In this document: positions 1 to 8,807 of the stretch, piece after piece | Numbering within the stretch: position 1 is the stretch's first letter | Layout: every line of letters starts with the position of its first letter | From: Flavivirga jejuensis | Lineage (GTDB): Bacteria > Bacteroidota > Bacteroidia > Flavobacteriales > Flavobacteriaceae | Length of the DNA: 64,000 bases | Reading direction: 5' to 3' | Assembly (NCBI RefSeq): GCF_030540765.1 | Contig: NZ_JAUOEL010000002.1 | Span: 558,001 to 622,000 of the forward strand | Made by a program: the position numbers and the translations under genes | Notes under the pieces: generated by a model | The model's input: only the letters and a program-made list of their open reading frames with translations | Told to the model about the DNA's origin: nothing | The model's database searches: none

Positions 1-504
1 TTTCGCATCTACATCATTAAAAATAACATCGAAAGCTTCACCTTCTAAAGTGGTATTTGTATCTGCTAATAATTGTTTTAAATAGTCTGAAGAAAACTCT
101 GGTTTTAATTTATCGTTTGAATAATGATGGTGAATCCCGTTACTAAACCAAACACGTTTTAAATATGTTATAAAAGCGTTCCAATCTTGAGAAGATTTAT
201 CTCCTTCATAGTTTGAATACACATTCTCAAGTGCTTTTCTTATTTTTAAGTTATGTCTATAATTTTGATCCCACATAATATCTCTCCCCGCTAAACCTGC
301 TTGGGTAAGATAATATACTAATGTTTGTTCTTTTAAGGTTAAATTTTCCCATCCTGGGATCTGATAACGAAGTATTTTTATATCAGCAAACTGTTCTACA
401 TTATAATCAAAAGTAACACGCTCTTTTACCGCTTTCTTTTCTGTACCACATGATAAAAACAGGCTAGCGATTAATACCAAATTAAATATTGATCTTAGTT
501 TCAT
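1..504 (-). CDS. Dipeptidyl peptidase III family (peptidase M49) lipoprotein, 3' part cut by window edge
   Basis: Only the first 168 codons are in the window. The reading frame starts at the ATG complementary to 502-504 and runs off at base 1 without a stop. The N-terminus is a lipoprotein signal ending in LFLSCG, so the mature protein should be anchored by the cysteine at about residue 19. The following part contains stretches such as ADIKILRYQIPGWE, GRDIMWDQNY and YLKRVWFSNGIHHHY, which I recognise from Bacteroidota members of peptidase family M49; databases sometimes mislabel these as dihydrofolate reductase. The zinc-binding HEXXGH-type motif would lie outside the window, so activity cannot be judged here. 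Family members remove dipeptides from peptide N-termini. The gene diverges from the SRPBCC gene at 690. Confidence 0.75.
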   Translation of the reverse strand, partial: MKLRSIFNLVLIASLFLSCGTEKKAVKERVTFDYNVEQFADIKILRYQIPGWENLTLKEQTLVYYLTQAGLAGRDIMWDQNYRHNLKIRKALENVYSNYEGDKSSQDWNAFITYLKRVWFSNGIHHHYSNDKLKPEFSSDYLKQLLADTNTTLEGEAFDVIFNDVDAK

Positions 505-655
505 TTTTTATAAAATATTTTTAATTAATATGCAAAAAATTGATTATTAAGTGTTTATAAATTATTGATTAATTAAAGAAACAATCTTTTAGTTAAAATA
601 AATTTATTTATAGCTTAACAAATATAATAATTTATTAAACGAGAATTAAAATGAT

Positions 656-663
656 TATATTTG
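656..663 (+). promoter_or_regulatory. Flavobacterial -7 box before the SRPBCC gene
   Basis: TATATTTG fits the Bacteroidota -7 consensus TAnnTTTG and lies 27 bases before the ATG at 690. No convincing -33 TTG is present, so this is a motif match only. Confidence 0.45.
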
Positions 664-689
664 ATTTGTAATTCTCCAAAAAAGTAAAA

Positions 690-1709
690 ATGAAAGCCTT
701 CAAGTACATTCTATTCTTATTACTTATTGCAATTATAGGAACCTCTATTTATATTGCTGTACAACCTAATTCATTTGAAGTCACCAGAACTAGAACAATA
801 AAAGCCCCCACTGCTGTTATTTACAATAATGTTATTGATTTTAAAAATTGGGAGGCTTGGTCTTCTTGGGCTGAAGCAGACCCAGACATGAAAATCACGC
901 TTGCAGAACAAACCAATGGTGTAAATGGATCGTATTCTTGGGAAGACAAGGATGGCATTGGAACTATGAAAAATGTAGACGCTGAAGAAAACAAATCAAT
1001 CACTCAGGAAATGCAATTTGCAGAGTTTCCAAAATCTGATATCTCCTGGGATTTTAAACCAAATGATGATGGTACAACAGATGTAACCTGGAAAATTTCT
1101 GGAAAAAACCTACCATTCGGTTTTAAAGCTTATGCCACTTTTATTGGAGGTATGGAAAATGAAATAGCGCCTCATTATGAACGAAGTCTAGAAAAATTAG
1201 ATAGTATTGTTGTTGCTAGTATGAAAACATATAGTATTATAATAAATGGTGTTACCCAACATAGTGGAGGTTATTATTTATACAATACCACATCTTGTAA
1301 AATAGATGAATTAGCTAACAAAATGCAAGAGATGCTTCCAAAAGTTGGTGATTATACCATAAAGAATAAGATAACAATGGCTGGCGCTCCTTTTACAAGC
1401 TATCATAAATGGGATGTAGAAAATAATGCCGTTATGTTTTCATGTTGCGTTCCTACAACTGAAAAAATAATTTCTTCAGATAGCGATATTCTTACTGGAC
1501 AGTTAAAACCATTTAAAGCTATTAAAACAACGCTTAAGGGTAATTATGATAATTTAAAAGAAGCATGGGAAACCGCCTCTAAACACATAAAAGATAATGG
1601 TTTAGAAGAACTACATAATCAACCTGCTCTTGAAGTATATAAAACAGATCCTATGAGTTACCCTAACCCTGCAGATTGGATTACTGAAATATATATTCCT
1701 ATAAAATAA
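690..1709 (+). CDS. SRPBCC domain protein with C-terminal GyrI-like effector-binding domain
   Basis: A 339-residue protein with one N-terminal hydrophobic anchor (about residues 5-23). Residues 30-175 look like a polyketide-cyclase/SRPBCC ligand-binding fold (VTRTRTIKAPTAVIYNNVIDF, NWEAWSSWAE, ISGKNLPFGFKAYATFIGG). Residues 180-339 look like a GyrI-like/AraC effector-binding domain, ending with the characteristic P-ADWITEIYIPI strand. This arrangement is common in Bacteroidota and probably binds a small hydrophobic ligand at the membrane. No enzyme active site is evident and the ligand is unknown. It stands alone, 97 bases before crcB on the same strand. The start at 690 is the only ATG that keeps the membrane anchor intact. 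Confidence 0.75.
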   Translation: MKAFKYILFLLLIAIIGTSIYIAVQPNSFEVTRTRTIKAPTAVIYNNVIDFKNWEAWSSWAEADPDMKITLAEQTNGVNGSYSWEDKDGIGTMKNVDAEENKSITQEMQFAEFPKSDISWDFKPNDDGTTDVTWKISGKNLPFGFKAYATFIGGMENEIAPHYERSLEKLDSIVVASMKTYSIIINGVTQHSGGYYLYNTTSCKIDELANKMQEMLPKVGDYTIKNKITMAGAPFTSYHKWDVENNAVMFSCCVPTTEKIISSDSDILTGQLKPFKAIKTTLKGNYDNLKEAWETASKHIKDNGLEELHNQPALEVYKTDPMSYPNPADWITEIYIPIK

Positions 1710-1806
1710 ATGCATGAAGCAATTTGTACCTAAGAGTTCACTTTACTATTAAAAACATAAAACAAATGCACCATCAAACCATTAAAGAACAAATTAAATC
1801 TAACTG

Positions 1807-2172
1807 ATGAAAAGTCTTTTATTCGTTTTTTTAGGCGGTGGTTTTGGTAGTGTGCTACGCTATATTATTGGTAAATATCTAAATAATGCAGAAACAGGTA
1901 TTCCTTATGGTACATTTGCTGCGAATATTTTAGGGAGTTTACTTATTGGTATAATACTTGGTTTAGCAGCCAAGAATGATTCGCTAACACAAAACCAGAC
2001 CTTACTTTTAGCTACAGGGTTTTGTGGTGGCTTTACAACCTTTTCAACCTTTGCTTATGAAAATCATGTGTTTTTAAAATCGGGAGATTTTACAAGTTTT
2101 GCTTTTTATACCATTGCTAGTTTTGTGGTTGGTTTTTTAGCCGTGTTTTTGGGTATGTTTTTGGTGAAGTGA
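1807..2172 (+). CDS. crcB: Fluoride ion channel CrcB/FluC
   Basis: A 121-residue, four-helix membrane protein of the usual length for FluC fluoride exporters, which work as dual-topology dimers in the inner membrane. Family hallmarks are visible: GGGFGSVLRY at residues 10-19, GTFAAN with the pore asparagine at residue 40, and GFCGGFTTFSTF at 71-82, which carries the central sodium-site and phenylalanine-box residues. No fluoride riboswitch is recognisable in the 97 bases upstream. A 13-codon ORF (1766-1807) ends in a TGATG overlap with the start codon, so translational coupling is possible. Pieces of further, degenerate crcB copies occur at 2326-2650, 4996-5017 and 5313-5456; this is the only intact one. 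Confidence 0.93.
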   Translation: MKSLLFVFLGGGFGSVLRYIIGKYLNNAETGIPYGTFAANILGSLLIGIILGLAAKNDSLTQNQTLLLATGFCGGFTTFSTFAYENHVFLKSGDFTSFAFYTIASFVVGFLAVFLGMFLVK

Positions 2173-2325
2173 TATTTTTAATTTATCAAAAAAAGCACGT
2201 TAATTTCATTTAATCATTTAGATATAAAACATTAAAACAATTCTATATCAATACGTTAAACGGACATAATAATATCATAAAGGTTTATTTAATACTTCTC
2301 AAAAGCCTTAATCTCAGACTTAATT

Positions 2326-2650
2326 ATGTTTTTAAATAGTTTTTTCAACTAGAGGCTCTGGTAGTGTTACACGTTATATCAATAAGTAAATAGTCCAGAA
2401 ACACTGGGTGTCTCTTATCATACATTAGTGTTAATATTTTTAAAAGTTTACTTATTTGTATAATGAAGTTTACTTATTTATATAATATTAAGTAGCAACC
2501 AAAAATGATTCACTAATACAAAACCAGACACTACTTTTAGTCACAGGTTTTACTAGCTTTTCCACCTTTGTATATGTGAACCATATGGTTTTAAAATTGG
2601 ATGATTTTACAAGTTTTGCAACCTATATAATTGTCAATTATTATTGTTAA
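2326..2650 (+). pseudogene. Decayed second copy of crcB, 3' end missing
   Basis: The DNA follows the intact crcB gene with many substitutions and small indels. Examples are the segment around 2356-2372 (ctctggtagtgttacacg against ttttggtagtgtgctacg) and 2515-2560, which matches the stretch coding for the ALLLATGF region. Several stops (for example at 2386) rule out a protein. Similarity fades near 2645, before the part encoding the last helix; a near-exact piece of that missing end lies 2.3 kb further on, at 4996-5017, beyond the PsiD-like gene. The flanking gap 2173-2325 and 2651-2897 shows nothing else I recognise. Confidence 0.7.
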
Positions 2651-2897
2651 TTAAACCATACTAATAAGTAATCTTTTAATTACATTAAACTTGTTTTTGT
2701 AAGACAAATAAACTAAATTCGTTTAGTTTTAGAAGGTAAAAAAACTTGTATTGAACTTATTTCTGTATTAAAACGATTTCATATCAAACCGTTATAAATA
2801 ACACAAACTAACCCGTTTGCAGACTATCTAAGATGAAAAAACTAATAAAAAAAGACAACTAGAATTCAAATTAACCCCCAATCTTATTCTTAAAACA

Positions 2898-4940
2898 ATG
2901 GAAACAACAAGAGAGAGAAAACATCAATTCAATGTAGGTAGGTGGTTGCCTGCCGATTACGAATTAATCAGAAACCATATTAAAGGTATAAAATCGTATG
3001 TAGCATCAAACCCAACCAGTTTGACTCCTAATATTGTAGCCCTTAATGCCTATGTAACAGGCAATCCGACAATAAACACATGGTCCAATGACATGTTTAC
3101 AGAAGTTCCTGCAAAATACAAAAACAGCATTTACGGTACTGAGTTACAGAGTTGGAGTGAATTTATTCCCCTTCTTAATGGTATAATGACAATGACTCAA
3201 ACTTTTAACGAGTCTGGTTGTGTTGGATTTCCCATTAATTCCTTACTTGACTGGGCTATGGGAACCAATTCGGGGCATAAATTTTTCTTAGACAACGGTG
3301 TAAATGAACACTTTAATAAAGTACTTAATGATTGGGGTGCCTACCTAAAAAGTACCCCTTCTAAATCGGCTGTATTAAATAGCAACGCGTTGGTTACAGG
3401 TTATCCTGGTCATTTTAGTGATAATCAATATTACTGGTTAAGTGATAAAGCCATGATATCCATGGCCAATGCCTTAAACGATGGTACCAATTATGATGGA
3501 AAACCAACAGAAGCAAGAACCGCATTCATTGCTGCGTTTCAATGCCCTAATATTAATGATCCTCACTATGGTTTTACAAGCTGGGATGACTTCTTTACAA
3601 GAAAATTCAAGCCTGGAGTACGCCCTATAGCAACTGGAGAACATGTTATTTCAAACGCATGCGAGTCTGGACCATATAGAGTGGCATATAATGTTAAGAA
3701 ACTTGAAAAATTCTGGGTTAAGGGGCAACCTTACTCATTAAAAAACATATTTAACGAAACAAATGGTAATACGCCTTTAACAGATAAATACGAAGGAGGA
3801 ACAATCTATCAAGCTTTTTTAAGTGCAGAGAGTTTCCACCGCTGGCACAGTCCTGTAGATGGCACTGTTAAAACAGTTTATGATACCGTAAGTCAGACAC
3901 CATTTAATAGTACTTATTATTCAGAAATGTTACCGCTAGACCCTCTTAATGAAGATGATGCGGGTCCGAATGAATCACAAGCTTACATCTCTAATGTTGC
4001 TACAAGAGCTATCATTGAAATTACCGCTCATAATCCAGCTATAGGCGATATGTGTGTTATTCCTATCGGTATGGCAGAGTGCGCTACATGTGAGGTTACT
4101 GTTTCTGTAAGTGATCTCGTTACAAAAGGAAAAGAAATAGGCATGTTCCATTTTGGAGGATCAACACACCTTCTTGTTTTTCAAAAAAACGTATCCCTCC
4201 TATTCGATTACCATGGTCAGCACCCGAGCCTTAACACAAGTAATATACCCGTTAACTCGAAGATTGCTACGGTGGTAAAGAAAACAATACCTTACCCTAC
4301 CGAAAGTGGTACAAGTAGTCTCTGTATTGGTAACACTTCAACCATAAATAAAAATGCTAGTGCAATTCTTTCTGTAGTTCCCTCAACATCATCTGCCTAT
4401 CCTATAAATGTGGGAAATAGTAAAGGAGAATATCTATGGGGCGTTGATGCAAGTGGAAATATTAATACTACTAAAGGAACCCCTCAAATATCAAACCCTG
4501 GAGCTTCATGTAATCTGCATATTAACTTTCCAGATACAGGAAGTAACGGTTATGTTATTGGTGATAATCCCAATAATGATATATGCGCCGCATTAAAGAT
4601 TGTTGTACCGTCAAGTACCAGTGCTAACTGGCCTCTTGTAATTGCAGATGAAACTGGTAAAACAATATGGGCTATAGATTGCGATGGTAAAAAAAACACT
4701 TCTACCCCAGTACCATCAAAAGTAAAAACCATATTAAATATGCCTTATCCCTCAACAGAAGGTGGGTCTAACGGATTTACTATAGGTGATGTTGCAAAAA
4801 CGACAGGTTGCTATGGAGGTATATCTATCATTCTTCCTGAAGGCAGTACCAGTAGAGATGTCTATGCCATCGCAATAGTTGATGCAATGGGTAAACTCCT
4901 TTGGGGTGTTAATGGATCAGGAATAGAAGTTACATCATAA
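2898..4940 (+). CDS. PsiD-like pyruvoyl-dependent decarboxylase (phosphatidylserine decarboxylase family) with C-terminal triple repeat
   Basis: Residues 10-150 (RWLPADYELI onward) resemble the N-terminal domain found in tryptophan-decarboxylase PsiD-like proteins. Residues 220-450 carry the PSD core: WDDFFTRKFKPGVRPIA, SFHRWHSPVDGTV and FHFGGSTHLLVF. The GGST at 420-423 is the self-cleavage site; Ser422 (codon 4161-4163) should become the pyruvoyl group. PSD-family enzymes decarboxylate phosphatidylserine, while PsiD-like ones decarboxylate free aromatic amino acids; the substrate here is unknown. Residues 455-680 are an addition of three similar units of about 75 residues, each ending LWGVDASG or a variant (IWAIDCDG, LWGVNGSG). 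There is no signal peptide, so it is likely cytosolic. It lies inside the remains of a crcB copy, suggesting insertion. Confidence 0.8.
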   Translation: METTRERKHQFNVGRWLPADYELIRNHIKGIKSYVASNPTSLTPNIVALNAYVTGNPTINTWSNDMFTEVPAKYKNSIYGTELQSWSEFIPLLNGIMTMTQTFNESGCVGFPINSLLDWAMGTNSGHKFFLDNGVNEHFNKVLNDWGAYLKSTPSKSAVLNSNALVTGYPGHFSDNQYYWLSDKAMISMANALNDGTNYDGKPTEARTAFIAAFQCPNINDPHYGFTSWDDFFTRKFKPGVRPIATGEHVISNACESGPYRVAYNVKKLEKFWVKGQPYSLKNIFNETNGNTPLTDKYEGGTIYQAFLSAESFHRWHSPVDGTVKTVYDTVSQTPFNSTYYSEMLPLDPLNEDDAGPNESQAYISNVATRAIIEITAHNPAIGDMCVIPIGMAECATCEVTVSVSDLVTKGKEIGMFHFGGSTHLLVFQKNVSLLFDYHGQHPSLNTSNIPVNSKIATVVKKTIPYPTESGTSSLCIGNTSTINKNASAILSVVPSTSSAYPINVGNSKGEYLWGVDASGNINTTKGTPQISNPGASCNLHINFPDTGSNGYVIGDNPNNDICAALKIVVPSSTSANWPLVIADETGKTIWAIDCDGKKNTSTPVPSKVKTILNMPYPSTEGGSNGFTIGDVAKTTGCYGGISIILPEGSTSRDVYAIAIVDAMGKLLWGVNGSGIEVTS

Positions 4941-4995
4941 TAGATCTTTAATAATCATATTGTGGGGGATAAAAACCGCTTGTACAATGTGATTA

Positions 4996-5017
4996 TTGGG
5001 TATGTTTTTGGTGAAGT
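4996..5017 (+). pseudogene. Detached 3' end of a crcB copy
   Basis: Twenty-two bases (beginning ttgggtatgtttttggtg) are identical to crcB positions 2150-2171, the codons for the last helix. They sit directly after the PsiD-like gene. Together with the truncated copy at 2326-2650 they look like the two halves of one crcB copy split by the 2.3-kb PsiD-like segment. Confidence 0.6.
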
Positions 5018-5024
5018 AAAATCT

Positions 5025-5077
5025 AAGACCTTTGCAAAAGATAGATTAAGTTTAGAACTATCTTTTGCAAAGGTCTT
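5025..5077. terminator. Perfect 20-bp inverted repeat, probable terminator
   Basis: Arms at 5025-5044 and 5058-5077 are exact reverse complements over 20 bp with a 13-base loop, starting AAGACCTTTGC. The hairpin lies 84 bases after the PsiD-like stop. A weak T-rich tail follows (gctttatatg), so it may terminate that gene. A perfect stem this long could also be a mobile-element end. Confidence 0.6.
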
Positions 5078-5149
5078 GCTTTATATGTATTCCAGTTGAA
5101 TAAAAACGTTGTATAGTGTGAGAAGTCTATAATTGATCTTAAGAAAAGA

Positions 5150-5271
5150 GGAGCCAAAAAGTGTCATCAGAGCAAAGCGAAAAATTATATTCATCTAAAA
5201 ATCAAAAACATTAAAACTTTAAGGGATTATTCATTGCATTCAGAATGACACTTTTTAGATAACTTCTTCTG
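5150..5271. repeat. Dispersed repeat family A, copy 1
   Basis: The segment is bounded by inverted ends containing AAAAAGTGTCAT and ATGACACTTTTTAG. The same ends and parts of the interior recur at 20466-20727 and 41838-42372. There is no coding potential, so a MITE-like or REP-like element is the best description. Confidence 0.6.
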
Positions 5272-5312
5272 TATTTTCAGAATCCATGAAAAATCTGTAC
5301 TGTATTTTAAAT

Positions 5313-5456
5313 AAAACCTGCTCCTACTCTTAGCTACTTGTTTTTATGACAGTTTCACCTTTTTTCAACTTTTAGTTACGAAAACCATATGCCTTATTTT
5401 CTATACTATTACTAGTTTTGTAGTTGAATTTTTAAATATGTCTTTGGTGCAATGAA
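5313..5456 (+). pseudogene. Third crcB remnant (3' half)
   Basis: From 5313 the DNA follows the second half of crcB: aaaacctgctcctactctta matches the stretch encoding QNQTLLLAT, followed by degenerate equivalents of GGFTTFSTF, YENH and the final helix, ending at tttggtgcaatga. It is not translatable. Together with 2326-2650 and 4996-5017 it shows that crcB was duplicated more than once here and only the first copy survived. Confidence 0.6.
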
Positions 5457-5601
5457 ATTTTGAGTTTATAACAAAAGAACACTAACTTTGTTTAACAATC
5501 GATATACTTTGTCCAAATGCAACCAAATCTTAACATTATCTCATACTTTGAGAAAAGAATTACTGTACAACAAATAATCATAAAACAAACAGAAAGACAG
5601 A

Positions 5602-7050
5602 ATGCTTTTTAACTCAATTGACTTCGCAATTTTTCTGCCAGTTGTCTTTCTTCTATATTGGTTTTTCGCAAATAGGAATCTAAAATTTCAGAACTTCATT
5701 ATAGTAGTTAGTAGTTATGTATTCTACGGGTGGTGGGACTGGAGGTTCTTGTCATTAATACTATTCAGTACTATTTTGGATTATTCAATAGGTTACAAAC
5801 TGAATAAAGAAAACCATCAGACTAAAAGAAAGATTCTCCTTTGGACAAGTATTATTATGAATCTTGGTTTTCTTGGGTTCTTTAAATATTACAATTTTTT
5901 TCTTGACAATTTTATAGCCGCGTTTTCCTTCTTTGGAACAGAAGTTAATACAAACTCATTAAACATAATCCTACCTGTTGGAATTAGTTTTTATACCTTT
6001 CAAACTCTAAGTTACACAATAGATATTTACAAACGAAAACTTGAACCAACAAAAGACCTTATTAGTTTTGCTGCATTTGTGAGTTTCTTTCCTCAATTGG
6101 TTGCTGGTCCTATTGAACGAGCAACACACTTATTACCTCAATTTTACAGAAAGCGGACTTTTGAATATTCAAAAGCTGTTGACGGAATGCGACAAATCCT
6201 TTGGGGTTTATTCAAGAAAATAGTGATAGCCGATAATTGCAGTAGGTATGCAAATATGATTTTTAATAATTCAGATGAATATTCTGGTAGCACATTGGTC
6301 TTAGGTGCATTATTTTTTACTTTTCAGATTTACGGAGACTTTTCAGGATATTCAGATATTGCTATTGGAACATCCAGGCTTTTTGGATTTAATTTAAAAC
6401 AAAACTTCGCATTTCCTTACTTTTCAAGGGATATGGCTGAATTCTGGAGACGCTGGCATATTTCACTTTCTACTTGGTTTAGAGATTATCTGTATATCCC
6501 TTTAGGCGGCAGTCGTGGTAATACTTGGATAAAAATAAGAAATACATTTATCATCTTTATTATAAGTGGTTTTTGGCATGGTGCTAACTGGACATTTATA
6601 GTTTGGGGAACTCTAAATGCTATCTATTTTCTACCACTCTTATTAACAAATAACAATAGAAATAATTTAAAAATAGTTGCTCAGGGGAAGTCTCTGCCTA
6701 CAATTAGAGAATTATCTTCAATGCTTCTAACTTTTGGGTTAACTGCATTTGCTTGGATATTTTTCAGAGCAAAAAATATTGATCATGCTTTCAGTTACAT
6801 ATCCAAAATTTTTTCAACATCCCTTTTTGAAACTCCAATTTTACATGAAGAAAAAAAGGCATTAATAATAATTATTCTTGTTATGTTATTTGTCTTGACT
6901 GAATGGTTTGGTAGAGAGGAACAATATGCTATTTCAAATATTGGTTATTTTGAGAAACGTATTTATCGATGGGGACTTTACTTATCAATCTGTTTTCTGA
7001 TTTTTATTTTTCAAGGCAAGCAACAAGAATTTATATATTTTCAATTTTAA
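5602..7050 (+). CDS. MBOAT family membrane-bound O-acyltransferase (AlgI/PatA type)
   Basis: A 482-residue polytopic protein of typical AlgI/DltB-group length. It begins with the family N-terminus MLFNSIDFAIFLPVVFLLYW. The active-site region is clear: FWRRWHISLSTWF with His286, YIPLGGSRG, and GFWHGANWTFIVWG with the invariant His326. Such enzymes move acyl (usually acetyl) groups across the inner membrane to surface polysaccharides, and they normally need an SGNH/AlgJ-like partner. The gene at 7053 starts three bases after this stop and is that partner. The polymer acylated is unknown, because no glycosyltransferase genes lie nearby. Confidence 0.9.
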   Translation: MLFNSIDFAIFLPVVFLLYWFFANRNLKFQNFIIVVSSYVFYGWWDWRFLSLILFSTILDYSIGYKLNKENHQTKRKILLWTSIIMNLGFLGFFKYYNFFLDNFIAAFSFFGTEVNTNSLNIILPVGISFYTFQTLSYTIDIYKRKLEPTKDLISFAAFVSFFPQLVAGPIERATHLLPQFYRKRTFEYSKAVDGMRQILWGLFKKIVIADNCSRYANMIFNNSDEYSGSTLVLGALFFTFQIYGDFSGYSDIAIGTSRLFGFNLKQNFAFPYFSRDMAEFWRRWHISLSTWFRDYLYIPLGGSRGNTWIKIRNTFIIFIISGFWHGANWTFIVWGTLNAIYFLPLLLTNNNRNNLKIVAQGKSLPTIRELSSMLLTFGLTAFAWIFFRAKNIDHAFSYISKIFSTSLFETPILHEEKKALIIIILVMLFVLTEWFGREEQYAISNIGYFEKRIYRWGLYLSICFLIFIFQGKQQEFIYFQF

Positions 7051-7052
7051 CT

Positions 7053-8015
7053 ATGCAACAATATATTAAACATGTAGTTTTATTTCTACTTATTTTCTTA
7101 TGTTCAATTGTACTATTAGACATAACTCTATCATTTATTGAAAGAAAATATTCCGATTTTAAAATAAAATCCGATCCAGAATATATAGTTATTGGGCATT
7201 CACATCCTGAGTGTTCGTTCAATGATTCTATGATAACAAATTTAAAAAATCTAGCTGAATCTGGTGAATCCTATTATTATATGTTTTTTAAACTTAAACA
7301 GGTAATAGATCAAAATGAATCTATTAAAGTAGTATTCGTTGAATATTCAAATAATCAAATAAATGAAAATATGAATAAATGGATTTGGGCTGAAAAATAT
7401 ATAAATTTTCGATATCCCCAATATTCTTCATTTATGAATATTTCAGATAAATTGATTCTAGCTAGAAATAATCCAACAGGCTATTTAAACTCCTTTTCTC
7501 TTGCTCTAAAAAAGAAAACATATAGTATATTGAAACAGGATTTCGACTATTCTAATAAAATTGGAGGCTACTTATATTTAGAAAGAGATAAGACAGATTC
7601 TTTGGTTAATAGCATAACAAGTAAAAAAACTCCATTAAACAAATTGAGTATTTCAGAATACAACCTTGACTATCTTTCTCGTATTCTTCAATATTGTGAA
7701 GCAAAAAGAAAAAAAGTAATATTAATAAGAAGCCCTATGCATAAAAAGTATTCAGGATATTCAAATGAGCTTTTCTATAATAAGATAAGAAATGAAAAAT
7801 ATCCTAATATTGAATATCTTGATTTTTCAAAATTTCCTCTTACCAATTCTGAATTTGGAGATTTAGAACATTTAAATTTTAAAGGAGCTAAGGTATTTTC
7901 TAAATGGTTTTCAGATATATTAAATAATGGACTACTTGACAAAACTGACAAACAGGCTTTTATAAATGATGAAATACAAGCACGAATGCACAGCAATGAT
8001 GTCTATAAAAAATAG
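7053..8015 (+). CDS. SGNH-hydrolase-like acyltransferase partner, membrane-anchored
   Basis: I start the gene at ATG 7053, three bases after the MBOAT stop. A longer frame opens at 6969 but would overlap the MBOAT end and place a second hydrophobic segment in front. The 320-residue product has one N-terminal membrane helix (about residues 5-25), then a probably extracytoplasmic domain. GHSHPE at 48-53 supplies the nucleophile Ser50, and DLEHLNFKGA supplies Asp270 and His273 in the DxxH arrangement of SGNH enzymes. This resembles the AlgJ/AlgX/DltD-like second component of MBOAT acylation systems. Its low GC and poor family similarity suggest a divergent member. Confidence 0.7.
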   Translation: MQQYIKHVVLFLLIFLCSIVLLDITLSFIERKYSDFKIKSDPEYIVIGHSHPECSFNDSMITNLKNLAESGESYYYMFFKLKQVIDQNESIKVVFVEYSNNQINENMNKWIWAEKYINFRYPQYSSFMNISDKLILARNNPTGYLNSFSLALKKKTYSILKQDFDYSNKIGGYLYLERDKTDSLVNSITSKKTPLNKLSISEYNLDYLSRILQYCEAKRKKVILIRSPMHKKYSGYSNELFYNKIRNEKYPNIEYLDFSKFPLTNSEFGDLEHLNFKGAKVFSKWFSDILNNGLLDKTDKQAFINDEIQARMHSNDVYKK

Positions 8016-8021
8016 CAAATT

Positions 8022-8152
8022 AAGAAACGTTTAAGTTTTTGTTTTTGGAATTAGTTTGGGTGGATTATGTTCTCAGTCAAGGCAAAATAAATGCGAATAG
8101 CATCACTATTTAAAGAAATGTTGCTACAGAATAAGGCCTTAAACAAACTCCA
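8022..8152 (+). repeat. Dispersed repeat family C, degenerate copy
   Basis: From aagaaacgtttaagtttttg the segment matches the reverse complement of 52816-52976, including ggaattagtttgggtggatt and aaataaatgcgaatagcatc. The right terminal repeat is eroded. It lies just after the SGNH gene and codes for nothing. Confidence 0.7.
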
Positions 8153-8169
8153 AAATCATAACAACTTAT

Positions 8170-8772
8170 TTAATGCTTCCCAAAAACCTTAACCCCCGCC
8201 TCTATCTTAATTTTTAAATAATTGTTTCTAGGCACTAACGGACAAGAGTATTTATCATTATAAGCACAATAAGGATTATAAGCAGAATTAAAATCAATAA
8301 CCATCGTATCTCCTTCTGGAATTCTAGTATCAATATAACGTCCACCTCCATAACTTTCCAATCCGTTGGTCTCATCTAAAAAAGGAAGAAACAGATAATC
8401 TTCGAAACCTTCCTTTTCTTTCAAACCTTGATTCTGATATATATTTAATTTATAATGCCCTCCCTTTAACTCAAAAGTCAGCTCCCCATATTTTACATAC
8501 TCAGGAAGTCTGGTAGTCGTTGTTTTCATCTTAAAAGGTTTCTCATTTGGAGTTCTTTTAAAATCAGCCGTAACCACATAAGTAGAATCAAACTTAAAAA
8601 AATCCAAGCCTTCAAAATGCTTTCTATCTTTATCTTTTAATGGTGATGTGGTAACATCTTTATATTCGGCATTTATTTTTTTTTGAAACGCTGTTTCTCC
8701 CTTTAAAGCTCTTTTTTCTTGAGCACAACTACTTATAGATATTAAAAGGAATAAGGCTAAAAATCTTCTCAT
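8170..8772 (-). CDS. DUF1684 domain lipoprotein
   Basis: A 200-residue protein with a lipoprotein signal (LFLLISISSCAQ, lipid cysteine at residue 16). The C-terminal half carries the DUF1684 signature: GGGRYIDTRIPEGDTMVIDF, NPYCAYNDKYSCPLVPRNN and a final Lys-rich strand. The function of the family is not established; it is widespread in Bacteroidota and often single-copy. The conserved cysteine/asparagine block suggests a structured extracytoplasmic domain. The gene is 35 bases downstream of the P450 gene on the same strand and may be co-transcribed with it. Confidence 0.85.
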   Translation of the reverse strand: MRRFLALFLLISISSCAQEKRALKGETAFQKKINAEYKDVTTSPLKDKDRKHFEGLDFFKFDSTYVVTADFKRTPNEKPFKMKTTTTRLPEYVKYGELTFELKGGHYKLNIYQNQGLKEKEGFEDYLFLPFLDETNGLESYGGGRYIDTRIPEGDTMVIDFNSAYNPYCAYNDKYSCPLVPRNNYLKIKIEAGVKVFGKH

Positions 8773-8807
8773 GTTTGTTGGTTTTATATTTACAAAATGG
8801 ATTTATA

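Noticed and set aside
1710-1806. Fluoride riboswitch before crcB
   Set aside because: The conserved GGnGATGG and pseudoknot elements are not visible.
1766-1807. 13-codon ORF ending in a TGATG overlap with crcB
   Set aside because: Too short and unconserved as far as can be judged; kept only as a remark on possible coupling.
6969-7052. Upstream extension of the SGNH-type gene
   Set aside because: Would overlap the MBOAT gene by 82 bases and add a second hydrophobic stretch; ATG 7053 directly follows the MBOAT stop.
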